Shown in pieces: positions 16,930 through 26,304 of a stretch of DNA of 64,000 bases (position 1 is the first letter of the stretch; every line of letters starts with the position of its first letter). The notes beneath the pieces are model-generated. The model was not told the origin of the DNA. It searched no databases and worked only from the letters and a program-made list of their open reading frames with translations. Made by a program: the position numbers and the translations under genes. Source of the stretch: Membranihabitans marinus (GTDB lineage Bacteria > Bacteroidota > Bacteroidia > Chitinophagales > Saprospiraceae); contig NZ_JAHVHU010000003.1 in the NCBI RefSeq assembly GCF_019802045.1, positions 1-64,000 on the forward strand, read 5' to 3'.

Positions 16930-17334
16930 TTCAATGTTGATGATTTTGCAAAGAAACCGATAGCTGGTGGTCGTATTTGGAAAGGAAGAGGAAGAAAGGA
17001 AGTGCTTGTCACCATGGATCTGCATAACCCGCAAAGGTCAAATGGCACCCAAAATTGGACTATGAAATATGCCCAATTTTGAAATTTAAACAATTGATGA
17101 AATGCATACTATGCATCATCATAGAATGACGTGGTGAATGAAGCGGGTTATGAAGAGACCAGACCATGGTTATGCTGTGTTATTCCGTGTCCAGCAAGTC
17201 AGGGATTGTTAGACATCCAAAAAACGAATAATAAATATAAATCCAGCTTCCGGAATATCGGTGCAGGTACAGCAATTTATAAGGTGCAGCTTACTTGTGA
17301 AATTTTGTGGATCTGAGCATTCGTATGGTTCGGA
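16930..17334. repeat. 405-bp gene-free stretch carrying a dispersed intergenic repeat
   Basis: No credible gene. It contains ATGCATACTAT (17102-17112) and TGACGTGGTGAAT (17127-17139), followed by AAGCGGG. The second word recurs exactly at 57465-57477, and both words recur in the same order on the minus strand at 62803-62854 (the second as CGTGGTGAAT). This marks it as a copy of a degenerate dispersed repeat of unknown nature. Confidence 0.55.
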
Positions 17335-17994
17335 TCAGGAAGTGAATAAAATTATCTCTTGCTCTGCAATCGCATAAACCAAGTCGTTTTCGCAGGCATA
17401 TCCAGTATCCAATCCTGTAAACTGACCAAAGGCTGGCAAAATGATTTGATTTGCACGGATGATAAAGCAAGGCAGCCGTATGTTTTGACGTCCTGTGCCT
17501 CGTATGCGAATGCCTGGATGGACATGACCAGAAATTTCAAGTTTACTTCCAGTCTTTAAAGCGGGTTGGTGAATAATGCGTGCGCTGTCCAGGTTGTATT
17601 GGGTTTGATGAACGATCAGTCCCGAATCGGTGTATATGGAGTCCGGAAATCGATCATGATTTCCTTTGACCAGATGGAATTCAAGGTGATTCCATTCCCT
17701 GATCCAGGACGTAAACCAATTCCATTCTGAATTAATGGACGCATGGAACAGATCGCCGGCGATGACTACCTTCGCAGGTGTATACCGTCGAACTAATTCG
17801 TCCCATTTCCGAAGATCTGCTTTGGCGACAGCACCAGGAACGGACAAACCATACTGCTGAAAATGACTGGCTTTCCCCAGATGAAGATCCGAAAGAACCA
17901 GCACATCTTCCGCCGGAAGCAATAGTGCTTTATCTGCCAGGAGTGTGACATCCTGGTCGGCAACTTGTATATGAACTTCGTGGTTTATCTTCAC
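17335..17994 (-). CDS. pdeM: ligase-associated DNA damage response endonuclease PdeM
   Basis: 219 aa metallophosphoesterase with all motifs: DLHLGK (about residues 37-42), GDLFH (near 80), GNHDR (near 116) and GHVHPG (near 156). The length and the neighbours identify it as PdeM, the nuclease member of the four-gene ligase-associated repair set. It follows the helicase gene on the same strand with a 93-bp gap, so it is the last gene of the cassette. Expected to be cytoplasmic and to need two metal ions. Confidence 0.92.
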   Translation of the reverse strand: MKINHEVHIQVADQDVTLLADKALLLPAEDVLVLSDLHLGKASHFQQYGLSVPGAVAKADLRKWDELVRRYTPAKVVIAGDLFHASINSEWNWFTSWIREWNHLEFHLVKGNHDRFPDSIYTDSGLIVHQTQYNLDSARIIHQPALKTGSKLEISGHVHPGIRIRGTGRQNIRLPCFIIRANQIILPAFGQFTGLDTGYACENDLVYAIAEQEIILFTS

Positions 17995-18087
17995 TAATTT
18001 TACTGTTCTGAGGCGATGGAACGAAGAAGGAATATTATTGCTAATGTATTTTTCTGCCTGCGCAAAACCAAATATGATACGAACTAA

Positions 18088-20535
18088 TTACTTTGATTTA
18101 TTTGATGCGCTCTGCATCCGTTTAATCCGTTGGATCAGTTTTTCACTGCTCAGACTGGACCGAAGGCTGTCGACCTTGATCGGGAAGCTTAATGGTGTGA
18201 AGCGACGACTTTCTTTGAAAATGATTTTACTGGCATTAATCCGGGCAAAGGCTTTGCGCAGTCGTACTTCTTCCAGTTGTTGGTCAAACAATTCAAAATA
18301 GGCTTGTCGAATCAATAAATTGTTCGGCTCGTATTCCTCGAGTACTTTGAAAATCAGGCTGGATGAACTTTGCAGACTTTTATGATTCTTGTGCTTCCCG
18401 GGATAAGTCTGGACAACCAGACCGGCGATCACCGCAATATCCCGGAACTTTCGGGAAGCCATTTCCGTCGCATTGATACTGGCCGTAACATCCTCCATCA
18501 AATTTTTTTCGGAAAACAACGAAGCCAGCTGGCCTCTGGTGATGGGGATCGGTTGGTCACTGAGTAATTCAAAACCATAATCGTTCATCGCCATTGTAAA
18601 AGTAATGGGTGTTATCTGGCTAATCCGGAATGCCATTACCGCCGCCATCACTTCATGGACCAACCGGCCTTCAAAAGGATACATAAAAAGATGATGACCA
18701 TCCCGGGTGGAAATCAACTCAACCAAAAACTCGTCATCACTCGGAATATGAGTGGTTTGCTCCTGCCTTGCCAATAGTGGATGGAGGAACCTCAGTTCAG
18801 GCTCGCGGGCACCAGGATGCAGAGCATCCGATAATTTTATTCGTAAAAAGTGACTCAAGTGAGAAGATAACGGCAGCCGGCCACCCAGCCAACTGGGTGT
18901 AATGGCCTTCCCTTTGGCCAGTCGCACGTAAGCCGTCATATCTTTGACCTTTACCAATTCGAGTGTGCGGCCGGCTAGAATAAATCTCTGCTTTTTTTTG
19001 AGTTTGGAGATAAAGTATTCTTCTACCATGCCGATATATCCGCCGCTGAAAAACTTTACCCGCAACATGGCATCCCCGACGATAACGCCAATATTCATTC
19101 GATGGAGCATAGCTATTCGTCGATTGACCACCCGATACAGTCCGTTTTCATCCCTGGTGACCTTGTGGTACTCCTCGTACGAATTCAATGTTTCACCACC
19201 GATGGTTATAAAATCCAAAGCCCAGTTCCATTCCTCTTCAGTCAGGTATTTAAAGGCATGCGTTTTCCGCACTTCCTGGAATAATGCGGCCTGATCAAAT
19301 CCTTCGCCCAATGCCCTGGTTACCAGGTATTGGATCAGGACATCGAAGCACATCACCATGGGCTGACGTTCTTCCACAATGTTTGATTTTACAGCTTCTT
19401 TGAGTGCAGCTACTTCAATCAATTCCAGTGAATGGGTCGGGACAAAATAAATCCTGGAGGTCTCGAACGGGGAGTGGCCACTTCGACCCGCCCGCTGCAA
19501 AAAACGAGCGACTCCCTTTGCTGATCCAATTTGGATGACGGTGTCCACCGGTTTAAAATCCACACCAAGATCCAGCGAAGAAGTACATATGACCGCTTTC
19601 AGATTTCCCCCGGTCAGACTATCTTCAATCCAGTTACGGAGTTTCTTATCGATAGACCCATGATGAATTGCCATAAGTCCTGCCAGTTCAGGTGCAGCAT
19701 CCAGAAGCAGTTGGTACCACAATTCTGATTGTCCACGGGTGTTTGTAAATACCAGCGTAGTCCGGCTTCTTAGAATGATCGGGATAATCTTGTCGACCAT
19801 TTTGCTTCCGATGTGTCCCGCCCATGGAAGCGTGTTCACTTCATCGGGAAGGATGGATGTGATCTTGGTTTTCTTTTTAAGGTCAGTTCTTATGATGGTT
19901 TTTTTCTTTTCATAGGGGATAAGGACCTGACTGGCTTCATCTAGATTGCCTATGGTAGCTGTGATTCCCCAGATCTTCATTTTGGGATTCAATCCGTGAA
20001 GTCGCGACAATGCCAATTCCATCAGCACGCCGCGCTTAGAACCGAGAAGCTCATGCCATTCATCTACCGCAACGCATTGCAGCGTATTGAAGAACCGGGT
20101 ATTTTGTTTCATCGTGAAAAGAAGGTGGAGCGATTCCGGCGTAATGATCAGGACATCAGGCATTTTTCGGGCTTGTCTCTGCCGCTCTTTTGGGGGCGTA
20201 TCTCCATTTCGAACCCCGACGGTCCAATTCAGTGGGAGTTCATCAAGGGCTTCTTCCATGACGCGTTTTAGATCCTTTGCCAGTGCACGGAGCGGTGAAA
20301 CCCAGAGAAGTTTTAGCCCCTTGTGGTGATTTTTAGGGTGATTCAGATAGTCGATGATCACTGCAAGAAAAACCGAATATGTCTTCCCATACCCTGTCGG
20401 TGCGATAACCATTCCACTGAATCCATTTGAATAACGGGTCCAGGTTCGTTTCTGGAATGGAAAAGGCTGAATTTCCTTTGTGGTCATCCACTGTTGGATT
20501 TGGAGAAATCCCTTGCTGTTTTTAAAGGCGGTCAT
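18088..20535 (-). CDS. ligase-associated DNA damage response DEXH-box helicase (Lhr-like)
   Basis: 815 aa. Helicase motifs are in order: Walker A APTGYGKT near residue 46, TPESL near 135, DEWH near 157 in place of a classical DEAH box, SLDLGVDF near 323 and a GRSGH motif near 350. The long C-terminal part matches the Lhr core-like family tied to DNA ligase and PdeM. It unwinds nucleic acid using ATP. The start overlaps the ligase stop by 4 bp (20532-20535), showing translational coupling within the repair cassette. Confidence 0.93.
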   Translation of the reverse strand: MTAFKNSKGFLQIQQWMTTKEIQPFPFQKRTWTRYSNGFSGMVIAPTGYGKTYSVFLAVIIDYLNHPKNHHKGLKLLWVSPLRALAKDLKRVMEEALDELPLNWTVGVRNGDTPPKERQRQARKMPDVLIITPESLHLLFTMKQNTRFFNTLQCVAVDEWHELLGSKRGVLMELALSRLHGLNPKMKIWGITATIGNLDEASQVLIPYEKKKTIIRTDLKKKTKITSILPDEVNTLPWAGHIGSKMVDKIIPIILRSRTTLVFTNTRGQSELWYQLLLDAAPELAGLMAIHHGSIDKKLRNWIEDSLTGGNLKAVICTSSLDLGVDFKPVDTVIQIGSAKGVARFLQRAGRSGHSPFETSRIYFVPTHSLELIEVAALKEAVKSNIVEERQPMVMCFDVLIQYLVTRALGEGFDQAALFQEVRKTHAFKYLTEEEWNWALDFITIGGETLNSYEEYHKVTRDENGLYRVVNRRIAMLHRMNIGVIVGDAMLRVKFFSGGYIGMVEEYFISKLKKKQRFILAGRTLELVKVKDMTAYVRLAKGKAITPSWLGGRLPLSSHLSHFLRIKLSDALHPGAREPELRFLHPLLARQEQTTHIPSDDEFLVELISTRDGHHLFMYPFEGRLVHEVMAAVMAFRISQITPITFTMAMNDYGFELLSDQPIPITRGQLASLFSEKNLMEDVTASINATEMASRKFRDIAVIAGLVVQTYPGKHKNHKSLQSSSSLIFKVLEEYEPNNLLIRQAYFELFDQQLEEVRLRKAFARINASKIIFKESRRFTPLSFPIKVDSLRSSLSSEKLIQRIKRMQSASNKSK

Positions 20536-22118
20536 CCGTGGTATATCAATTGTTTTACGGATTCCAGGGTGTCAATATCTGCAGCTGATTTATCTTTTCG
20601 CCATCGTTTGATCCGGGGAAACCGCAACGCAACGCCTGATTTGTGCCGTCGGGACAACGCGATTCCTTCAAAAGCAATTTCAAAAACCAATTCGGGTTTT
20701 ACAGTTCGGACAGGTCCAAACTTTTCAATAGCATTTTGCCGGACAAAGCGGCTGACTTCCGTAATTTCTTTATCGGTGAGCCCGGAATACGCCTTGGCAA
20801 TAGTGACCAGGTTGTCGCCATCTCTTACAGCCAATGTATAATCCGTATAATGGCCACTACGACGTCCATGACCTCGCTGGGCATAGATCATCACCGCATC
20901 GATAGTTAGCGGATCGACTTTCCATTTCCACCAATCCCCTTTTTTTCGGCCGGTGTGGTAGGGGGAATTGCGTTCTTTGAGCATCAGACCTTCACTGTTT
21001 ACCGACCGGGCATTTTCCCGGACGGGATGCAATTCATCCCACTTTGTAAATGCAATGAGTTTAGGCATATGAACGACAGGGGATTGGATAGATGCCACCA
21101 GGCCTTGTAGTTTCTGACGTCGAAAAGATAATGGTTTTTCCCGGATATCGATTCCGTTCCATTCTAAACAATCGTAGATATAGAATTCTACAGGCACTTC
21201 AGTCAGAAGTTTTTTGGTTACATTTTTCCGATTTAATCGTTTTTGCAGATCATTGAAAAGGAGTACATTGCCATCTTTGAGCGGAAGTATCTCACCATCA
21301 ATGACCACATCATCCTTCACTCCCTGGAATGCTTCGATGATCTCTGGAAATTGGGGCGTGACCAATTCTTCCCCCCGGGACCATATAAAGGTTTTTTCGT
21401 TTCTACGGACGACTTGACCACGAATACCATCCCATTTGTATTCGGCCTGCCAATCATCAGCATCTCCAAGATCTTCCACGGACTTGTCGATGGGATAAGC
21501 CAGACAAAAAGGGTACGGTCTGGAATCGTCATAATTAATATGTTCTCCCGAAACTAATTCTTGGAAGCTGATGTTTTCCGGACTCCATTGGCCCATTAAA
21601 CTATGCATCAACTGGGCCGGCTGTCGACCGGTGTGTTTTGCCAGACCATTCACGAGTGTTTTCTTAGATATCCCGATTCTAAAACTGCCACCGATTAATT
21701 TGTTGAAGATAAAACGTTCCTGTGGTTCCAATCCCATCCAGGCGTCCTTGACATAGCTTTCTACCTTTTCTTCTTCCATTGATTCCAGCGACTTAATTTC
21801 AGACATCCAAGTGGATAACGACCGGTCCAACCGATGCGTGGGCTGGGGTAGGATAAGTGCTATTGTTTCTCCGAGGTCCCCCACCGTGCTGTAGCATTCT
21901 TGAAAGAGCCACTCCGGGTACCCCGTGATTTCCAGACACCACTCACGCATCAGGTTGGTCCTGACGGGACGGCGTCTGCGTTTTCCGGTAAATAAAGTAA
22001 TGAGGTGAAGCTTATCTGTATCAGGTGCAGTATCAAAATAATGCGCCAGAGCATCAATTTTGGCATTTGTTTTATTGGTCATTTCGACCGTAGATATCAG
22101 TTGGGAAAAATGTTTCAT
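20532..22118 (-). CDS. ATP-dependent DNA ligase of the ligase-associated repair cassette
   Basis: 528 aa. The adenylation motif EYKWDGIRGQ places the catalytic lysine at about residue 228. An N-terminal helical domain precedes it, and motifs IDGEIL, LMLKER and the DWWKWK segment with an OB-fold C-terminus follow. It seals nicks using ATP, in addition to whatever NAD-dependent ligase the cell has. It overlaps the exonuclease gene upstream and the helicase gene downstream by 4 bp each, so the three form a tightly coupled unit. Confidence 0.93.
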   Translation of the reverse strand: MKHFSQLISTVEMTNKTNAKIDALAHYFDTAPDTDKLHLITLFTGKRRRRPVRTNLMREWCLEITGYPEWLFQECYSTVGDLGETIALILPQPTHRLDRSLSTWMSEIKSLESMEEEKVESYVKDAWMGLEPQERFIFNKLIGGSFRIGISKKTLVNGLAKHTGRQPAQLMHSLMGQWSPENISFQELVSGEHINYDDSRPYPFCLAYPIDKSVEDLGDADDWQAEYKWDGIRGQVVRRNEKTFIWSRGEELVTPQFPEIIEAFQGVKDDVVIDGEILPLKDGNVLLFNDLQKRLNRKNVTKKLLTEVPVEFYIYDCLEWNGIDIREKPLSFRRQKLQGLVASIQSPVVHMPKLIAFTKWDELHPVRENARSVNSEGLMLKERNSPYHTGRKKGDWWKWKVDPLTIDAVMIYAQRGHGRRSGHYTDYTLAVRDGDNLVTIAKAYSGLTDKEITEVSRFVRQNAIEKFGPVRTVKPELVFEIAFEGIALSRRHKSGVALRFPRIKRWRKDKSAADIDTLESVKQLIYHG

Positions 22119-23143
22119 ACCGGTTTGTTTTCCTCGTTTTCGGTGTCGACGCCAGCTTCGTCTTTTTCTCCATACCCGGTAAGTAGTTCATAAGCTTCGT
22201 ATCCTTTTTCATTCAGGTACTTTGCCAGGGTGGCCTGATATCCGTGTGTAACAAACACTTTGGATGCTTCCGTTGCTTTTATGGCGCCAAGCAATCCATC
22301 CCAATCGGCGTGGTCACTCACAGCAAATCCTGCATCAACCGCACGCCAGCGACGGCTTCCACGGACCTGCATCCAACCCGAACACATCGCTGTTCGTCCA
22401 TGGGGTATTTTCTTGATCATTTTGCTACCGAAAAGGGCAGGGGGAGCCACCACAATTTTACCTTCCATGTCCGTTTTGTTTTCGATATTCATAATTTGTC
22501 GATCTGGTAACGGGAATCCGGCTGATTCGATCGCCTTATTCACGTTTTCAATAGCGGTATGGACATATACCTGTCCCAGGCCTTCGACCAATTTCATAAT
22601 CCGCTGTGCCTTACCCAGAGAATATCCCAGAAATATGCTGGTGTATCCTTTTGCTTGATTTTGGCTGACCCAGTTCTTTATTTTATTAAACAAGACCTCC
22701 TGGGGTTCCCACCGGTAAATGGGGAGTCCGAAAGTACTTTCTGTGATAAATGTGTGGCATTGGACGGGCTCAAACGGGGCGCTTAAGCCATCTGGGGCGA
22801 CTTTGTAATCTCCGGAAAATACCGCAACTTCGCCTTTGTATTCCAGTCGAATCTGTGAGGAACCGATCAAATGTCCGGCGGGATGCAGGCTGACCTTTAC
22901 CCCATGGATATCAGTGACCTCACCATACGCTTTGCTGACCACCGATATGTCGCTAGAGATCCGGTGTTGAATGACAGGTGTGGTAAAGTGATGACACAGA
23001 TAATGCTTCATGCCGGGACGGGCGTGATCGGCATGGCCATGTGAAATGATCGCCCGATCAACAGGTTTCCACGGATCCAGATAAAACTTTCCCGGAATGC
23101 AAAAAATGCCTTTGTCGGTGTATTTTAGGTATGAGTTGATCAT
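22115..23143 (-). CDS. ligase-associated DNA damage response exonuclease (MBL fold)
   Basis: 342 aa metallo-beta-lactamase-fold nuclease. The metal-binding motif SHGHADH is at residues 34-40, and further ligands are seen in HPAGHLIGS near 108, SGDYK near 130, and the late VSDHADW and THGYQ segments typical of the beta-CASP-like mRNA/DNA processing group. First gene of the repair cassette; its stop overlaps the ligase start. Divergent from the CinA-like gene over a 331-bp gap that should hold its promoter, though I see no clear TAnnTTTG box for it. Confidence 0.92.
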   Translation of the reverse strand: MINSYLKYTDKGIFCIPGKFYLDPWKPVDRAIISHGHADHARPGMKHYLCHHFTTPVIQHRISSDISVVSKAYGEVTDIHGVKVSLHPAGHLIGSSQIRLEYKGEVAVFSGDYKVAPDGLSAPFEPVQCHTFITESTFGLPIYRWEPQEVLFNKIKNWVSQNQAKGYTSIFLGYSLGKAQRIMKLVEGLGQVYVHTAIENVNKAIESAGFPLPDRQIMNIENKTDMEGKIVVAPPALFGSKMIKKIPHGRTAMCSGWMQVRGSRRWRAVDAGFAVSDHADWDGLLGAIKATEASKVFVTHGYQATLAKYLNEKGYEAYELLTGYGEKDEAGVDTENEENKPV

Positions 23144-23474
23144 AGGAGCTAAGATGCGTCAATATATAACCACAAAATGCGATTATTGATTAATTTTCTG
23201 GCGTTTTTGGAACAGGATATATTGTGTTCATTTTCGTTCTCGTTAATCGAAAGAATATTTTATGTTGACTTATTTTCCTATTAAGCTACCACAGAACAGC
23301 TGTAACGGAAAACCTTTATAATTTGCATTATAAGCAGAAGGAGAAAATATCTTTCAAATGGTTTTCTTTCTTTTTTGTGTTTAAAACCAATTGTAAATTT
23401 GAAGGGGATAACTTGACCTAAGAATTAAAGGAGATTGATTCTTATAATGAAGACCAGGACTGAAAATTATAATT
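23144..23474. promoter_or_regulatory. 331-bp divergent promoter region
   Basis: AT-rich spacer between the repair cassette (minus) and the CinA-like gene (plus). A TAAATTTG box at 23394-23401 with TTG 16 bases upstream (23375-23377) could serve the CinA-like gene; the spacing is shorter than usual. No gene or repeat was recognised here. Confidence 0.35.
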
Positions 23475-23957
23475 ATGGAGATATTAAATAAAATCGGTAT
23501 TTATTGTATGCGGAATAAAGAATCTATTGCGGTGGCAGAGAGTGTGACAGCCGGGACTATTCAAACCCTAATCAGCAATGGAAAAGATGCAAAGAAATTT
23601 TTCCATGGGGGCATGACGGCTTACAATACTGCGCAGAAAACGCGGCATTTGAATGTTGAACCCATCAGTGCGGAAAATTGCAATGCTGTTGACGTTGACA
23701 TTGCAATTCAAATGGCAAAGGCGGTGAGCCGTATGTTTTGCAGCACCATTGGTCTGGCAAGTACCGGTTATGCAGCGCCCTATCCGGAAAGAGATGTGCG
23801 TACACCTTTTGCCTATCTAGCCATAGTACAAAGAGGAGAAGTTCTTTTTGCTGATAAGGTGGTGCCGGATTCCCAAAATTTTGGTTTAGAAATTCAACAG
23901 GAATATGCAGAAAGAATACTTCATATTTTGTGGGAAAAAATTACAGATGGAGATTAG
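23475..23957 (+). CDS. CinA C-terminal domain family protein
   Basis: 160 aa, corresponding to the C-terminal (PncC-like) domain of CinA without the MoCF-like N-terminal domain. The segment AVAESVTAGTIQTLI near residues 19-33 aligns with the AESCTGG motif of nicotinamide-nucleotide amidases, but Cys is replaced by Val, and the usual TGIAGPGG stretch is IGLASTGYAAP. The Phe-Gly-Gly-rich KKFFHGGMTAYN segment is conserved. It belongs to a divergent Bacteroidota branch; whether it deamidates NMN is uncertain. Confidence 0.75.
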   Translation: MEILNKIGIYCMRNKESIAVAESVTAGTIQTLISNGKDAKKFFHGGMTAYNTAQKTRHLNVEPISAENCNAVDVDIAIQMAKAVSRMFCSTIGLASTGYAAPYPERDVRTPFAYLAIVQRGEVLFADKVVPDSQNFGLEIQQEYAERILHILWEKITDGD

Positions 23958-24109
23958 GTCTACGATTCAAAAATAGATGCAAGGAAATGCGGTATTCATT
24001 GGTAATGAAAACTCCATAATGCGGCCATTATAAACAGAGTAGTGCGTTCACATACAGATGTGGACGATTTTAGCTGGTCCTAAAACTTCTTTAAACTGCT
24101 TTGGCCCTC

Positions 24110-25261
24110 TTATTTTGCAAGTTGGAATGACTCACTTTTATTCCCCATCCATTTGTATTTTTGTAAGGTAGCGGTTTGCTGACCATCCTCTGTTTTTTTA
24201 GGGTGGGAGAGATAAAAATACCCGTGTCCCAAGGGCTCCATCCCTGTGGTGCCCCATTTGAAATGCCATCCCCGGATTCCGGTGGATTCATCCTGCAGAC
24301 CTGCTTGCACGAGGGAAAGTTTTTTGACTTCGATACTGGTATCGTCCGAAATAACGGAGCTTCGAAGTGGTTTTTTTTGCCCGTCAATGACGAATAAACT
24401 GTAATTGGGATAGGAGGACTTACGTCCTTTGTAAACGGCGGCAAAAAAGTGGCCAGAATAAGGATCAAATGCCAGATTCTGAATCCCATACGTCGTATTT
24501 CCGGTTCTTACAAAAAATTTGTCACGCGGCTTGTCCGGACCGGATTGATGGAGGTCATTTTGTGATAATTGTTGACCCAGTTCGTCCCATTGCTCTAAGT
24601 CGTATTGTAAGATGACCTGATGATCATTGTCATTTCTGGTGGTATCTCCATATATGCCATACGCTACGTACAGATACCTTTTGTTTCCTGTTTGGGTACC
24701 CACCGCAGGGCCCAGCGTTAACCCATCTATACCGGAACACGCAAACCGATGTTTCATTGTCTTTCCATTCACGCTTACTTCGGCCTGGTAGTCTTCGACG
24801 ACTTCTCGCAAATAGACCGTCTTCAATACATCTTCTTTTTCAGCATCCATATTGATTCTACTGATGCGGGACACATCGAATACAGCGATATAAAATCCGA
24901 CCTGGTTTTTGTTTTTTTGGCCCAGGGTCTCGGTAATTCCCTGACCGATGGCATCATTTTTATATTCCAAGGAACCATATACCACCCCGCGTTCCGAATC
25001 ATAATCCAGATCACCGAGGTGCCCGACAAACCCGGTTACGCTGCCGATCAGATTCCCCTTCAGGTCTGTTTTTACGAGTTTATCCGTAAAGGAGAAATAG
25101 ACGAACCCATTCTCCTGATCAACGGCCACGCCCTGTACGTGGAATTTACCCTGGCTCCCAGAATGAATTGATTTTGGCAACTTCGCTGGTACTTTGTTTT
25201 GGCCTTGGACAAACAGGGTGGTGGATGTTATAAATATAGCTAATAAAAGCAACCTTTTCAT
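24110..25261 (-). CDS. secreted protein of unknown function, beta-propeller-like
   Basis: 383 aa from the ATG at 25261, chosen because it gives a classical signal peptide (MKRLLLLAIF, cleavage near VQGQ); an in-frame ATG at 25297 is an alternative. The mature protein shows repeated short strands such as HVQGVAVDQENGFVYFSF and HLGDLDYDSERGVVYGSL that suggest a propeller fold. I recall similar Bacteroidota proteins, none with a known activity. Presumably periplasmic or secreted. The upstream exo/endonuclease-like secreted gene is on the same strand and nearly adjacent (60 bp), so they likely share a transcript. Confidence 0.7.
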   Translation of the reverse strand: MKRLLLLAIFITSTTLFVQGQNKVPAKLPKSIHSGSQGKFHVQGVAVDQENGFVYFSFTDKLVKTDLKGNLIGSVTGFVGHLGDLDYDSERGVVYGSLEYKNDAIGQGITETLGQKNKNQVGFYIAVFDVSRISRINMDAEKEDVLKTVYLREVVEDYQAEVSVNGKTMKHRFACSGIDGLTLGPAVGTQTGNKRYLYVAYGIYGDTTRNDNDHQVILQYDLEQWDELGQQLSQNDLHQSGPDKPRDKFFVRTGNTTYGIQNLAFDPYSGHFFAAVYKGRKSSYPNYSLFVIDGQKKPLRSSVISDDTSIEVKKLSLVQAGLQDESTGIRGWHFKWGTTGMEPLGHGYFYLSHPKKTEDGQQTATLQKYKWMGNKSESFQLAK

Positions 25262-25320
25262 CCAGAGGGACGATCGGGTGGATACGTATGTAAACATTTT
25301 CGAGTTTCTTGAACTTTGAA

Positions 25321-26151
25321 TTAATCCCAAACGACGATCACGTCCGCCAATACCGGTAAATGATCCAGGTCATTCAACCCTGTTTTGGGAACACGGACAT
25401 TCATGATACGAATATTGGCGCTGGTAATGATATTATCAATATTTACATCGGCGGTCCCGGTATATCCGGAAGCGGCTGATTTTGCCGCCGCTGTCTGAAA
25501 CCATCCCATGTCGCCGCCATTGGCCATATTGAAACCAGCTTCTATGAATAATTGTTGATTCGCATCATGGGCATTCATGTCTCCTAAGCAAATAAAATAT
25601 TCCAATTCGCCCAACAACTGGATCAGATCAGCCACTGAATCATCGTGCCATTGTTTCTGCCAGGGGAGGTGTGTAGAAATGATGGTAATGATTTTATCAC
25701 CGATTTTTAGATCGCCCAAAATGGCATAGTAGTCACCGTAGGAATTGACCTGCCGAATGTTATTCAAGTTGTAATTGGTCGCTATCCCATTGTAAATCCA
25801 GGTGTTTTCGTCGCCGAAATAAACCCTGGAATAGTACGGATCCAACAGTTCAGCGGTCGCATCATATGTGCTGTCCTTGTCGAAATACCTGTTCCATTCA
25901 TTCACGCCCAATATATCCAGTCCTTGCTCACCGATCCATTTTTTCCAATTATTTAGTTCTGCGGTTACCGTATTTTTACCTGTCCATTGAAATCCGCCCA
26001 GCCGTCCCTGGTTAAAATGGCCGATGTTATAGGTTCCGACCTTGAGTCGTAAGGGCAGGTTGTCCGCCGTCTGGCCGTGCGTGTTAACCAACGAGGAAAA
26101 AACAAAGAGTATAACCAAGGGGATATAAAAAGTCTTTGGAGTGTATTTCAT
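25321..26151 (-). CDS. secreted endonuclease/exonuclease/phosphatase family protein
   Basis: 276 aa. A signal peptide covers about residues 1-27 (cleavage near THGQ). The EEP fold motifs follow: VGTYNIGHF, GVNEWNRY, STHLPWQ, LGDMNAHD and a terminal DHLPVLADV with the catalytic His. Members cleave phosphodiesters in nucleic acids, lipids or inositol phosphates; the substrate is unknown. Exported, so it may hydrolyse extracellular or periplasmic phosphodiesters together with the protein encoded just downstream. Confidence 0.85.
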   Translation of the reverse strand: MKYTPKTFYIPLVILFVFSSLVNTHGQTADNLPLRLKVGTYNIGHFNQGRLGGFQWTGKNTVTAELNNWKKWIGEQGLDILGVNEWNRYFDKDSTYDATAELLDPYYSRVYFGDENTWIYNGIATNYNLNNIRQVNSYGDYYAILGDLKIGDKIITIISTHLPWQKQWHDDSVADLIQLLGELEYFICLGDMNAHDANQQLFIEAGFNMANGGDMGWFQTAAAKSAASGYTGTADVNIDNIITSANIRIMNVRVPKTGLNDLDHLPVLADVIVVWD

Positions 26152-26304
26152 AATGTCCTATTTTGCAATAAAACTACAAGAAATTTCACCGTTATGTCAA
26201 TAATTGGAGTAGATTCCCATTTTGATTTAATTGCTTCTTGACTGCAGCCAGTTTTTGTGCACGACCAATTCAAAGTGGTCACCATGAACTATATTTTTGC
26301 GCTT

